From NCBI GenBank assembly GCA_028709385.1, contig JAQVXD010000018.1, forward strand, positions 1 through 45,459: a stretch of 45,459 bases of DNA, given 5' to 3'. The notes below the pieces were generated by a model. That model saw nothing but the letters and a program-made list of their open reading frames with translations, was not told where the DNA came from and did not search any database. The translations under genes were made by a program, and so were the position numbers. This document shows, piece by piece, positions 16,116-25,803 of this stretch (its first letter is position 1; the number at the start of each line of letters is the position of its first letter). Origin of the DNA: Fermentimonas sp. (lineage in GTDB: Bacteria > Bacteroidota > Bacteroidia > Bacteroidales > Dysgonomonadaceae).

Positions 16116-16793
16116 ATGAATAGTCGTAGAGATAAGACGCTTGTCGCTGTCTTAGTAGTTTTTTTGGTTATTCTCGTCGACCAGCTCACCAAGATATGGG
16201 TTAAGACACACATGGGTTTGTACGACACCATTCATATTACGGATTGGTTTAAGATCTATTTCGTGGAAAATAATGGCATGGCTTTTGGGATTGAGGCGGG
16301 AGGTAAACTGTTCCTATCTCTTTTCCGGATTATTGCTGTAGTTTTTATAATTATCTATCTGAACAGATTGATAAAGCGGGGTTATAAGAAAGGTTTTATT
16401 GCCTGTGTGGCATTAATTCTTGCAGGCGCATTCGGTAATATTATTGACAGTGTTTTTTATGGGGTTATATTTGATGCCAGTTACGCCGGACATACATCAT
16501 CATTCGTTCCCTGGGGTGAAGGTTATTCATCGTTACTTCACGGAAAAGTTGTAGATATGCTCTATTTTCCCCTGTTTAGCGGAACATTTCCCGACTGGAT
16601 TCCGTTTATAGGAGGAGAAGATTTTCTTTTCTTCAGATTTATATTTAATATTGCAGACTCAGCAATAACTGTTGGTGTGATTCTGCTATTGTTGTTTTAC
16701 AGAAAAACTTTATCATATTCACTTTTGTCAGAATCTGAACGTGAAAAATATGATGAGGAGCATAAAGAAAAGGCGATTAGAAGTGAGACCTGA
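16116..16793 (+). CDS. lspA: Lipoprotein signal peptidase
   Basis: This 225-residue inner-membrane aspartic protease cleaves prolipoproteins before the lipidated cysteine. Motifs are VDQLTK near 21, ENNGMAFG at 51-58, GNIIDS with Asp111, and FNIADSAIT with Asp181; the two aspartates form the catalytic pair. Four membrane segments are evident. The loop between the aspartates is longer than in E. coli LspA. The tail ends in a charged stretch that overlaps the start of the next gene in another frame. Several predicted lipoproteins in this window would be its substrates. Confidence 0.96.
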   Translation: MNSRRDKTLVAVLVVFLVILVDQLTKIWVKTHMGLYDTIHITDWFKIYFVENNGMAFGIEAGGKLFLSLFRIIAVVFIIIYLNRLIKRGYKKGFIACVALILAGAFGNIIDSVFYGVIFDASYAGHTSSFVPWGEGYSSLLHGKVVDMLYFPLFSGTFPDWIPFIGGEDFLFFRFIFNIADSAITVGVILLLLFYRKTLSYSLLSESEREKYDEEHKEKAIRSET

Positions 16794-17541
16794 TAATGTT
16801 TCAAATCTTTTACTGCTCATAATATTGAGTATTTTAATTTCTTCTTGTCAGAACAAACCCAAGGAGGTGTTAAACAGGAAAAGAATGGAACAGCTGATGT
16901 ATGATGTTTATATAGCCGAAGCTACTATGGAAAACGATTATCAGAGTTTTGGCTCACCTGAAGAAAAAGAGGCTTACATAAAAAAAGTTTTTGATCAGCA
17001 TAATGTGACTCAGGCTCAGTGGGACACTTCATTGTCATGGTATTCCGATAGAATAGACCTCTATCTTAAAATGAATGACTCTGTTAAAACCAGACTCAAA
17101 AGGGCTCAGACAGATATAGATTCTAAAATGGGGCAGCTAAGCATACAGACTGTTGAACCTGAGATATACTCTGCTTCGTATATTCCACGGATATATTCAT
17201 TTAAAACACCCGGAATACAAAAAAGCGGATTCCGTTTTCAACTTGATTCTACTGAAATCTCCAGAGATATACCTGACGATTTATTTTCTTTCAACTTAAA
17301 TGCAATAGGAATTCCACCGTCGGGTAATACCAACCTGACCTTGGCACTAACACTGGAATATAGTGATACAACTATTTACAGGGTTCAGAATATTGATGAG
17401 AACAGAAATTATGGTTTTCCTATTTCAAAGTATGTCGATAATAATTCACTTAAACAGATTTCAGGTTTTGTACATTTAAAAAATCTGAAGAGTAATACTC
17501 CGAATATTCAGTTATATGACATATATTTGGGTAGTCAATAA
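16750..17541 (+). CDS. DUF4296-type lipoprotein
   Basis: The ATG at 16750 is preferred (ATG 16753 and GTG 16741 are also in frame); the gene overlaps the lspA end by about 44 nt, showing translational coupling. The product has about 263 residues. The signal peptide LLLLIILSILISSC carries a lipobox. The domain RKRMEQLMYDVYIAEATMEN...YIKKVFDQHNVTQAQWDTSLSWYSDRIDLY is typical of DUF4296 proteins, which often sit next to lspA in Bacteroidales. The C-terminal half is beta-rich. The molecular role is unknown; genetic coupling hints at a link to lipoprotein maturation. Confidence 0.85.
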   Translation: MMRSIKKRRLEVRPDNVSNLLLLIILSILISSCQNKPKEVLNRKRMEQLMYDVYIAEATMENDYQSFGSPEEKEAYIKKVFDQHNVTQAQWDTSLSWYSDRIDLYLKMNDSVKTRLKRAQTDIDSKMGQLSIQTVEPEIYSASYIPRIYSFKTPGIQKSGFRFQLDSTEISRDIPDDLFSFNLNAIGIPPSGNTNLTLALTLEYSDTTIYRVQNIDENRNYGFPISKYVDNNSLKQISGFVHLKNLKSNTPNIQLYDIYLGSQ

Positions 17542-17590
17542 TTAATCTAAACACATTTTTTAACGTATAATAATCATAACTAAACACCAA

Positions 17591-20311
17591 ATGGAAAAGA
17601 AAAGAGTTTACACCTTTGGAAACGGAGCTGCTGAAGGTAGAGCAGATATGAAAAACCTGCTTGGAGGTAAGGGCGCTAATCTTGCCGAAATGAATCTGAT
17701 AGGAGTGCCGGTGCCTCCCGGTTTTACGATAACTACCGAAGTTTGTACCGAGTATAATGAATTAGGTCGGGATTATGTAATCAATGCTTTGAAAAGCGAG
17801 GTTGAAAATGCTATAATTCAGATTGAAAAACAGACTGGTACAAAGTTTGGCGATAAGGATAATCCTTTGCTGGTGTCTGTTCGTTCGGGAGCACGTGTTT
17901 CAATGCCGGGTATGATGGACACAGTGTTGAATCTTGGCCTCAATGATGATGCTGTGGAGGGTATTGCTAAGAAATCGGGAAATGAGCGTTTTGCATGGGA
18001 CTCATACCGCCGTTTTGTACAGATGTACGGAGATGTAGTATTAGGAATGAAACCCCATAGCAAAGAGGATATTGACCCATTTGAAGAGATAATGGAAGAG
18101 ATGAAAGCTGCAAAGGGTATCGAACTTGATACTGAATTTACTACAGATGACCTGAAACAGCTGGTTAAATTGTTTAAGAAAGCTGTAAAGGAAAAAACGG
18201 GAGGAGAGTTTCCTGTTAGTCCCTGGGATCAGTTGTGGGGTTCAGTTTGTGCCGTTTTTGACAGTTGGATGAACGAGCGTGCAATCCTTTACCGTAAAAT
18301 GAATAATTTCCCGGAAGAGTGGGGCACAGCTGTAAATGTTCAGGCAATGGTTTACGGTAATATGGGTAAAACATCAGGAACGGGTGTTGCATTTACCCGT
18401 GACGCAGCTACAGGTGAGGATATTTTTAATGGTGAGTATCTAATTGATGCTCAGGGTGAGGATGTTGTATCCGGTGTGCGTACTCCGCAGCAGATAACAA
18501 CTGAAGGATCACGCAGATGGGCAAAAATGCAGGGAATTTCGGAAGAGGAGCGTAAACTGAAGTTTCCTTCTCTGGAAGAGGTGATGCCTGGGTGTGCTGC
18601 TGAATTGATAACTGTACAGCAGAAGCTTGAAGACTATTTTAAAGATATGCAGGACCTTGAGTTTACCATTCAGGATGGTAAATTGTGGTTATTGCAGACA
18701 AGAAGCGGAAAACGTACCGGTGCAGCTATGGTTAAAATAGCTGTTGATATGCTGCATGAGGGAAGTATTGATGAGAAAACTGCATTAAAGCGTTGTGACC
18801 CTGAAAAGCTTGACGAACTACTGCATCCTGTATTTGATAAAAATGCTCTGGCAAAAGCTAAACCTATTACACACGGTCTGCCCGCATCACCCGGAGCTGC
18901 GGCGGGACAGGTTGTTTTTCATGCTGATGAAGCTGAGGAATGGAATAAAGAGGGTAAAAAGGTTATATTATGCCGTATTGAGACATCACCTGAAGATCTC
19001 AGAGGAATGTCTTCAGCGCAGGGTATTCTTACTTCACGCGGCGGTATGACATCACATGCTGCAGTTGTGGCAAGAGGTATGGGTAAATGTTGCGTTTCTG
19101 CAGCTAATAATCTTATTATAGATTACAAATCACGTACACTTTCGATAAACGGAAAAGAGATTAAGGAGGGTGACTGGCTTTCTCTTGACGGATCTACAGG
19201 TAATGTGTATGAAGGTAAACTACCTACTCAGGATGCAGAGCTGGATGAGAATTTTGACGAGTTGATGACCATCGCTGAGAAGTACGCACGTATGGATGTC
19301 AGGACAAACGCCGATACTCCTAAAGATGCAATGGTAGCCCGTAAATTCGGAGCTAAAGGGATAGGTCTTTGCCGTACTGAGCATATGTTTTTTGAAGAGG
19401 ATAAGATAGTTCCAATGCGTGAGATGATTCTTTCAAAAAATGAGGAGGGTCGCCGCGAAGCTCTGGAAAAGCTATTGCCTCTGCAAAAGAAAGATTTTAA
19501 AGGAATTTTCAGAGCAATGGAGGGACTTCCCGTAACTGTGAGATTACTTGATCCTCCTTTGCATGAGTTTGTTCCTCATGACGAAAAAGGGCAAATGGAG
19601 ATGGCCAAGGTGATGGGTATTTCATACAAAGATATTCACGAACGCGTGGAAGGTCTTATGGAATCCAATCCTATGCTGGGTCTGCGTGGCTGCCGTCTTG
19701 GCAACCTTTATCCTGAAATTACTGAAATGCAAACCCGGGCAATCATGGAGGCTGCTCTTGAACTGAAAGAAGAGAATATTGTAGTAATACCTGAGATTAT
19801 GGTTCCGCTTACAGGTATAGTTTTTGAGTTTAAAGCTCAGAAAGATATTATCGAGGAGACTATCCAAAAGGTGTTTGCTGAAAAGAATGACTCTGTTGAA
19901 TATAAAATCGGAACAATGATTGAGATTCCGAGGGCAGCTTTGACAGCTCATAAAATTGCAAAAGAGGCAGACTTTTTCTCTTTCGGAACCAATGATTTAA
20001 CTCAGATGACTTTCGGATACAGCCGTGATGATGTTGCTAAATTCCTGCCTATGTATCTGGATAAGGGAATTCTTAAACAGGATCCTTTTGCAGTATTAGA
20101 CCAGAATGGTGTGGGGCAACTTGTGCGTATGGCGGTGCAGAAAGGACGTGAGGTGAAGCCTACTCTTAAATGTGGTATTTGTGGCGAACATGGCGGTGAG
20201 CCTTCGTCAGTAAAGTTCTGTCATACAGTAGGACTAAACTACGTATCATGTTCTCCGTTCCGCGTTCCTATCGCTCGTTTGGCAGCAGCTCAGGCAGCTA
20301 TTGAAGGCTAA
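17591..20311 (+). CDS. ppdK: Pyruvate, phosphate dikinase
   Basis: This 906-residue enzyme reversibly converts pyruvate, ATP and phosphate to PEP, AMP and pyrophosphate. The N-terminal nucleotide-binding domain starts TFGNGAAEGRADMKNLLGGK. The swivelling phosphohistidine domain has GGMTSHAAVVARG with His489. The C-terminal PEP/pyruvate TIM barrel has the KCGICGEHGGEPSS motif with catalytic Cys864. Length is slightly above the usual 870-890. In anaerobic Bacteroidota this enzyme connects PEP and pyruvate in glycolysis or gluconeogenesis. It starts 49 nt after the DUF4296 gene, with no clear promoter of its own. Confidence 0.97.
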   Translation: MEKKRVYTFGNGAAEGRADMKNLLGGKGANLAEMNLIGVPVPPGFTITTEVCTEYNELGRDYVINALKSEVENAIIQIEKQTGTKFGDKDNPLLVSVRSGARVSMPGMMDTVLNLGLNDDAVEGIAKKSGNERFAWDSYRRFVQMYGDVVLGMKPHSKEDIDPFEEIMEEMKAAKGIELDTEFTTDDLKQLVKLFKKAVKEKTGGEFPVSPWDQLWGSVCAVFDSWMNERAILYRKMNNFPEEWGTAVNVQAMVYGNMGKTSGTGVAFTRDAATGEDIFNGEYLIDAQGEDVVSGVRTPQQITTEGSRRWAKMQGISEEERKLKFPSLEEVMPGCAAELITVQQKLEDYFKDMQDLEFTIQDGKLWLLQTRSGKRTGAAMVKIAVDMLHEGSIDEKTALKRCDPEKLDELLHPVFDKNALAKAKPITHGLPASPGAAAGQVVFHADEAEEWNKEGKKVILCRIETSPEDLRGMSSAQGILTSRGGMTSHAAVVARGMGKCCVSAANNLIIDYKSRTLSINGKEIKEGDWLSLDGSTGNVYEGKLPTQDAELDENFDELMTIAEKYARMDVRTNADTPKDAMVARKFGAKGIGLCRTEHMFFEEDKIVPMREMILSKNEEGRREALEKLLPLQKKDFKGIFRAMEGLPVTVRLLDPPLHEFVPHDEKGQMEMAKVMGISYKDIHERVEGLMESNPMLGLRGCRLGNLYPEITEMQTRAIMEAALELKEENIVVIPEIMVPLTGIVFEFKAQKDIIEETIQKVFAEKNDSVEYKIGTMIEIPRAALTAHKIAKEADFFSFGTNDLTQMTFGYSRDDVAKFLPMYLDKGILKQDPFAVLDQNGVGQLVRMAVQKGREVKPTLKCGICGEHGGEPSSVKFCHTVGLNYVSCSPFRVPIARLAAAQAAIEG

Positions 20312-20338
20312 GGAGAAGTTGTAATTAATATAAATTTT

Positions 20339-20366
20339 GCAGAGACGCCGTGATTGGCGTCTCTGC
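20339..20366. repeat. Perfect intergenic palindrome
   Basis: GCAGAGACGCC and GGCGTCTCTGC are perfect 11-nt inverted arms around the loop GTGATT. No T-run follows, so it is not a classical terminator, though it could still stop or stabilise the ppdK transcript. It resembles dispersed GAGACGC...GCGTCTC palindromes that occur in many copies in some bacterial genomes; copy number cannot be judged here. Confidence 0.7.
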
Positions 20367-20448
20367 GTGCTTATAACTACTTTTAACCATCGAGGTGTTT
20401 GGCTGTTAAGGGTATTATACCTACTTTTACATCTATATAATTTATCGT

Positions 20449-21813
20449 ATGAAGTCTGTAATAAATATAATATTTCTTCTGGGTGCTTTAGTTACATCTC
20501 CGATTGTTTTGTCACAGAATAACGTGATAGACGAGATAGTTTGGGTTGTAGGTGATGAAGCGATCCTGAAATCTGAAGTTGAAGAATACCGTAAAGAGCT
20601 GCTGATGCAAAACCAGCGTATTGAAGGTGATCCTTACTGTTTTATTCCGGAGCAGCTGGCTATTCAGAAGCTTTTTCTGGATCAGGCAAAACTTGATAGT
20701 ATAGAGGTACAGGAGGCTAATGTTACCCGCGAACTTGAATATTATGTAAATAATTATATCTCTTCAATAGGCTCTGTTGAAAGACTGGAAGAGTACTTTG
20801 GAAAACGTCTTTCCGCAATACGCGAAGATTTACGCGAACAGATCCGAGAGCAGCAGATTATTCAAGGTGTGCAGCAGAAGCATTTTGGCGATATTCAGCT
20901 GTCACCGTCTGAGATTCGTCAGTATTACAATAGTTTATCACAGGATAGTCTGCCTTTTATTCCGACTACGCTGGAGGTTCAGATTATTACAGTAGAGCCG
21001 GAAATTCCTCTGGAGGAGATTGACAAAGTTAAGGCAAGACTCAGAGAATATACAGAACAGGTTAACAGCGGAGAAAGAGAATTTTCAACACTTGCTTTAT
21101 TGCACTCTGAAGATCCTTCTGCAATTCAGGGGGGTGAACTCGGTTTTATGTCCCGTTCAGGATTTGTGCCGGAATTTGCTAACGTGGCATTTGCATTGAA
21201 CGATCCAAAGAAAGTTTCAAATGTTGTAGAGTCAGAATATGGATTTCACATTATCCAGCTGATAGAACGCAGGGGAGAGATGGCAAACTTCAGGCATATA
21301 TTACTTAAACCGAAGGTTCCGAAAGAGTCTCTTGATACTGCAATTGTAAGGCTCGACTCAATAAGAACAGGGATTACAGATAAAAAAATAACATTTGATG
21401 ACGCAGCAACCTATTTGTCGGCTGATAAAGATACCCGCAATAACAAAGGGATAATGGTAAACAATACTCAAAACAGTCCAAATGCAGGTACACCACGTTT
21501 TGCACTGAATGAGCTTAATCAGGATATTGCAAAGATTGCAGGAGAAATGAAAACCGGCGAGATTTCAAAACCATTTCTTATGATTAATGATAAAGGCCGC
21601 CAGGTAGCCGCAATGGTGAAGATTACCAACCGTAATGAAGGTCACCGTGCAAATATCAACAACGATTATCAGATTATAAAGCAGATGGCAGAGAATGCCA
21701 GGAAACAGGATATGGTTGACGAGTGGCTTCAGGAAAAGATTGAGAAAACGTATGTTCGTATTGATCCTGACTGGAGAAATTGCGATTTCAGATATTCAGG
21801 CTGGTTAAGGTAA
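20449..21813 (+). CDS. Periplasmic SurA-like peptidyl-prolyl isomerase
   Basis: This 454-residue protein has a signal peptide ending VLSQ (about residue 23). A SurA-type N-terminal chaperone domain follows (NVIDEIVWVVGDEAILKSEVEEYR to about 160). A full parvulin domain lies at about 173-280 (HSEDPSAIQGGELGFMSRSGFVPEFANVAFAL...YGFHIIQLIERR). A second, more divergent parvulin-like domain runs from about 285 to 400, starting FRHILLKP. SurA assists folding of outer-membrane proteins. The gene sits directly before an OstA-like gene, so a role in outer-membrane biogenesis is likely. Length is near that of E. coli SurA. Confidence 0.93.
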   Translation: MKSVINIIFLLGALVTSPIVLSQNNVIDEIVWVVGDEAILKSEVEEYRKELLMQNQRIEGDPYCFIPEQLAIQKLFLDQAKLDSIEVQEANVTRELEYYVNNYISSIGSVERLEEYFGKRLSAIREDLREQIREQQIIQGVQQKHFGDIQLSPSEIRQYYNSLSQDSLPFIPTTLEVQIITVEPEIPLEEIDKVKARLREYTEQVNSGEREFSTLALLHSEDPSAIQGGELGFMSRSGFVPEFANVAFALNDPKKVSNVVESEYGFHIIQLIERRGEMANFRHILLKPKVPKESLDTAIVRLDSIRTGITDKKITFDDAATYLSADKDTRNNKGIMVNNTQNSPNAGTPRFALNELNQDIAKIAGEMKTGEISKPFLMINDKGRQVAAMVKITNRNEGHRANINNDYQIIKQMAENARKQDMVDEWLQEKIEKTYVRIDPDWRNCDFRYSGWLR

Positions 21814-21832
21814 AAAGTTTTTTTCAGGAATA

Positions 21833-23500
21833 ATGAAAAAACAATCCTCTATATACTTAAAGGAAAGCACACTTGTTCTTAGTGTGCTGTTTCTTTTTAT
21901 ATTTTCTGCTATAGCCCAGCAGCCGGATTCCATAAGTTCCCCACAGAAAATAAGACCTGTTGCAGTTGAGAGTGATTCAGATGCAGCAGAGGGCGTTGAG
22001 CAAATAATCGAGTTAAGGCAAGCCGATCTTTGGAGTAAAAGAGCCGGTTTTGATGCAGAGGTTCTTACAGGAAATGTAGTTTTCTTTCACGAGGGGGCTT
22101 TCATGTATTGTGACAGTGCTTACCTTTTTCAGCAAACAAATTCGTTTGAAGCTTTCAGCAATGTAAGTATGGAGCAGGGTGACACTATATTTGTGTATGG
22201 TGATTATCTCTACTATGACGGAAACACAAGACTGGCGCGACTGCGCGATAATATCAGAATGGAAGATCAGAATGCTACTTTGTTTACAGACAGTCTGGAT
22301 TATGACCGTATGGCAAACCTTGGATACTATTTTGAAGGCGGTATGCTTGTTGATGAAGAAAATGAGCTTACATCTTTCTGGGGTCAGTATGCTCCCGACA
22401 CAAAAGAGGCTCTCTTCAGTGATAGTGTGAAGCTTGTGAATGAAGATTATACTATTTATGCAGATACTTTAAAGTATAACACTGAAACAAAAGTGGCAGA
22501 TATACTTGGTCCTTCAAGAATTGTTTCCGACAGTGGTTATATTCATACTCAGAACGGTTGGTATAATACTGTGACAGAGGATTCTCGGCTTTTTGACCGG
22601 TCGGAAGTTTATAGTAACGACGGAACTAAAGTATTAATCGGTGACACAATTTATTATAACAGGATTACAGGCCAGGGTGAGGTTTTTGGCAATATGTATC
22701 TTGAAGACAGTGAGAGAAAAGGTATAATAAAAGGCAACTATGGTTTTTATAATGAAAAAACAGAATATGGCCTTGCAACTGATTCTGCTTATGCGATAGA
22801 TTACTCAGGTCAGGACAGTCTTTTTCTGCATGGAGATACACTTATAATGAGTACAGATTCAACATTCAGAGACATCAAAGCATTTTACGACGTCAGGTTT
22901 TACAGGGCAGATATTCAGGGTGTTTGTGATTCGATTCATTACTCTTCACGCGATTCGATGCTTTATATGATCGGATCTCCTGTGGTCTGGAATGAAAACA
23001 ATCAGATATCAGGATATCAGATTAATGTTCACATGAACGATTCTACTATTGAAAAGGCAATAGTAAAAGATTATGCAATGGCAATTCAGGACAGAAGGGA
23101 GGGTGATCAGTATAATCAGTTGAGCGGAAGAGATATGACAGCTTACTTCCGGGATGGTGAGATTTATAATGTTTTAGTAGAAGGAAATGCTGAATCTCTC
23201 TATTATCTTGTGGAAGAAGACAGTACTATCATCGGACTTAACAAAACTGAAAGTCCCTATCTCTCGATGGATATTGAGAATCAGAAAATCACTAGGCTGA
23301 AGTTATGGCCGGCAACTACTGCAGTTACAACACCTCTTCCTCAATTACAACCTGAACAAACTCGTTTGGAGAGGTTCGCCTGGCTTGATTATCTGCGACC
23401 GATAAGTCCTTCTGATATATTCAGAAGTAATGTTAGGAAAAGTGAGGATGCTGACAATGAGCCGCAAAGGCGTTTTGAGAGAGAAGACGTAACCCTTTGA
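21833..23500 (+). CDS. OstA/LptA-like periplasmic protein
   Basis: The product has 555 residues with a signal peptide (LVLSVLFLFIFSAIAQ). It contains repeated short beta units of the OstA/LptA jelly-roll type: VLTGNVVFFHEGAFMYCDSA, GDYLYYDGNTRLARL, ADTLKYNTETKVADILG, GDTIYYNRITGQGEVFGN. Such proteins bind lipopolysaccharide or other lipids on the way to the outer membrane. It is far longer than LptA and lacks the C-terminal LptD barrel, so it is the Bacteroidota-type stand-alone form. It starts 19 nt after the SurA-like gene and is probably in its operon. Confidence 0.88.
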   Translation: MKKQSSIYLKESTLVLSVLFLFIFSAIAQQPDSISSPQKIRPVAVESDSDAAEGVEQIIELRQADLWSKRAGFDAEVLTGNVVFFHEGAFMYCDSAYLFQQTNSFEAFSNVSMEQGDTIFVYGDYLYYDGNTRLARLRDNIRMEDQNATLFTDSLDYDRMANLGYYFEGGMLVDEENELTSFWGQYAPDTKEALFSDSVKLVNEDYTIYADTLKYNTETKVADILGPSRIVSDSGYIHTQNGWYNTVTEDSRLFDRSEVYSNDGTKVLIGDTIYYNRITGQGEVFGNMYLEDSERKGIIKGNYGFYNEKTEYGLATDSAYAIDYSGQDSLFLHGDTLIMSTDSTFRDIKAFYDVRFYRADIQGVCDSIHYSSRDSMLYMIGSPVVWNENNQISGYQINVHMNDSTIEKAIVKDYAMAIQDRREGDQYNQLSGRDMTAYFRDGEIYNVLVEGNAESLYYLVEEDSTIIGLNKTESPYLSMDIENQKITRLKLWPATTAVTTPLPQLQPEQTRLERFAWLDYLRPISPSDIFRSNVRKSEDADNEPQRRFEREDVTL

Positions 23501-23571
23501 TTTAGCTGTTTTATTTAAGATTATCAAAGGTGAATCATAAAATCTAAAGCTGAATTAATCAGTTTTGGTGT

Positions 23572-23603
23572 TTTGTCTTTATTATAATGATTATTTATAT
23601 TTG
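23572..23603 (+). promoter_or_regulatory. Promoter upstream of the small membrane protein and mutL
   Basis: TTTG (23572-23575), 20 nt, then TATATTTG (23596-23603): a near-consensus promoter ending 23 nt before the ATG at 23627. Confidence 0.7.
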
Positions 23604-23626
23604 TAACTTTCAAAAATCTATCTACA

Positions 23627-23950
23627 ATGGGAGTATTTTTTTTCTATAAAAATCGCAAACCACGTAAATTTAATTACAAACCAATTCTTTTTGATCCGGA
23701 TGAGGAAGCACGTAAAGAGAGATTGCAAAAGAGAATTGAGTCTGTAAAGAGAGAAATGGGTGTTTTACCTGAAAGAACTGAGATTGATAAGAAAGATTTT
23801 AAATCTGAGTTTGTTTCACAGACACGCTATTTAAAGAAACGTAAAGACAGAGAGGAAGCAGGAAAAAATTCGTTTATTACTAATAATGGTTTACTGATAA
23901 TTATTGCTGTAATTCTTTTATTGATTTTCATCTTTTGGCTTTTGCGATAA
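23627..23950 (+). CDS. Small tail-anchored membrane protein
   Basis: The product has 107 residues. The N-terminal motif MGVFFFYKNRKPRKFNYKP is followed by a charged, helical region (DEEARKERLQKRIESVKREMG) and a single C-terminal membrane helix (GLLIIIAVILLLIFIFWLLR). The topology is probably cytosolic with a C-terminal anchor. It lies 18 nt before mutL and shares its promoter; the pairing recurs in Bacteroidales as I recall. No catalytic motif is visible and the function is unknown. Confidence 0.8.
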   Translation: MGVFFFYKNRKPRKFNYKPILFDPDEEARKERLQKRIESVKREMGVLPERTEIDKKDFKSEFVSQTRYLKKRKDREEAGKNSFITNNGLLIIIAVILLLIFIFWLLR

Positions 23951-23968
23951 AAACGGTTTGACTAAAAT

Positions 23969-25777
23969 ATGACTGATATAATACATCTCCTTCCCGATTC
24001 CATTGCAAATCAAATTGCTGCGGGTGAAGTGATTCAAAGACCCTCTTCAGTGGTAAAGGAATTGGTGGAGAATTCTATAGATGCGGGAGCTGAACATATA
24101 CAAATACAGATAAAAGGTGCAGGCCGTACTCTTATAAGCGTAATTGATGACGGTAAAGGTATGTCTGCAACCGACATAAGAATGGCTTTTGAAAGACACG
24201 CTACCTCAAAAATTAAAAGTGCGGATGACCTTTTCGCACTTACAACTATGGGTTTTCGGGGAGAAGCATTGCCATCTATTGCTGCAATATCTCAGGTTGA
24301 GGTAAAGAGTCGCAGAGAAGAGGATGAGTTAGGGTCATTACTGATAATTTCAGCATCCAGGCTCGAGAAGCAAGAGATAGTCAGCTGCGGAAAGGGTACA
24401 TCGATCTCTGTAAAAAACATATTTTATAATGTTCCTGCCCGCAGGAAATTCCTAAAGTCTAATGAAACTGAAAGGCGGAATATTTTTAACGAAATTCAAA
24501 GAATTGCATTAGTGCATCCGGATATTGAGTTCTCACTCATTGAGAATGATTCAGAAACACTGCATCTTACTAAAACCGGATTAAAGCAGCGTATAGCACA
24601 ATTGGAAGGAAAAAATATTCTTCAGCAGTTGATTGAAATAGAGGCTGAAACCACACTCGGCAAGATTTATGGTTATGTGTCCAGGCCAGAATATGCAAAG
24701 AAGCGTAATTCCAGTCAGTTTTTCTTTGTAAACAACAGGTATATACGTCACCCCTATTTTCATAAAGCGGTTACGACTGCCTTTGAACAACTTATTTCTC
24801 CTGATGAGAAGCCCAGCTACTATATCTATTTTGAGGTTGACCCTGAATCACTTGATGTTAATATTCATCCTACAAAGACTGAAGTTAAGTTTGAGAATGA
24901 GCAGGCATTGTGGCAAATTCTCATGGTAACTGTTAAAGAGTCGCTTGGGAAATTTAATGCTGTTCCCAGTATCGATTTCGACAGAGAGGATGCTCCGGAA
25001 ATACCTGTTTACGATCCTTCGGTGCGTACACAAATGCCAAGAATAAATATTGACCCTTCGTATAATCCGTTTAATAGTCCAAATAATACCGGAACCGACA
25101 GATTGTCTGCAGCTGCCATCGGGTGGGAAAAGCTCCATAAAAGCTTTGAGAACGAAGCATCACCTTCAGAAAACTTCCTGATAAGTTCTGCACAAAATAT
25201 ACCTGAGACTGATCTTTATCCCGAACATTATCAGTATAAGCAAAAATATATACTGACTTCTGTAAAATCCGGTTTAATGATTATTGATCAGCATAAGGCT
25301 CACGTTAGGATATTGTTTGAAAAGTATCTTGTTCAGATCAGAAATAGAAAAGGAGTTTCTCAGCGTGTACTTTTCCCGGAAGTTCTGGAACTTACAGCTT
25401 CAGAATCCGCCGCCTTGCCATCAATAATTGACGACCTAGAGGCACTTGGTTTTGAACTGAGTAATTTAGGTAATAACAGTTTTGCCGTACAGGGTGTTCC
25501 AACAGAAATAGAAAATGCTAATCCGGGTCAAATAATAAAGTCACTGATAAATTTTAGTTTGGAAACAGGAAGTGATATAAAGTCCGAAATACAGGAATCT
25601 ATCGCTTTATCGCTTGCCAGATTAACCGCAATATCTTATGGTAGGGCACTTTCCGGTGAAGAGATGCTTCTGATAGAGAGCCAGCTCTTTGCTACACCTT
25701 CGCCATCGTATACGCCTGACGGACAGAAGATTGTCAGTTTGCTGACTGATACCGAAATTGAAAAGAAAATGAATTAA
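23969..25777 (+). CDS. mutL: DNA mismatch repair protein MutL
   Basis: This 602-residue protein has the N-terminal GHKL ATPase with IANQIAAGEVIQRP, VKELVENSIDAGA, VIDDGKGM and TMGFRGEALPSI, and the later FVNNRYIRH and DVNIHPTKTEVKF blocks. MutL couples MutS recognition of mismatches to strand removal. The C-terminal endonuclease motif DQHA(x)2E(x)4E reads DQHKAHVRILFE (440-451): the first Glu is Val446 and the Ala is Lys443. The usual ACR and CPHGRP elements near the C terminus are likewise altered (LARLTAISYGRAL, PSYTPDGQK). Nicking activity is therefore doubtful. Length is normal. Confidence 0.96.
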   Translation: MTDIIHLLPDSIANQIAAGEVIQRPSSVVKELVENSIDAGAEHIQIQIKGAGRTLISVIDDGKGMSATDIRMAFERHATSKIKSADDLFALTTMGFRGEALPSIAAISQVEVKSRREEDELGSLLIISASRLEKQEIVSCGKGTSISVKNIFYNVPARRKFLKSNETERRNIFNEIQRIALVHPDIEFSLIENDSETLHLTKTGLKQRIAQLEGKNILQQLIEIEAETTLGKIYGYVSRPEYAKKRNSSQFFFVNNRYIRHPYFHKAVTTAFEQLISPDEKPSYYIYFEVDPESLDVNIHPTKTEVKFENEQALWQILMVTVKESLGKFNAVPSIDFDREDAPEIPVYDPSVRTQMPRINIDPSYNPFNSPNNTGTDRLSAAAIGWEKLHKSFENEASPSENFLISSAQNIPETDLYPEHYQYKQKYILTSVKSGLMIIDQHKAHVRILFEKYLVQIRNRKGVSQRVLFPEVLELTASESAALPSIIDDLEALGFELSNLGNNSFAVQGVPTEIENANPGQIIKSLINFSLETGSDIKSEIQESIALSLARLTAISYGRALSGEEMLLIESQLFATPSPSYTPDGQKIVSLLTDTEIEKKMN

Positions 25778-25803
25778 TTTTTTCACCATAAAAAACAGAT
25801 ATT

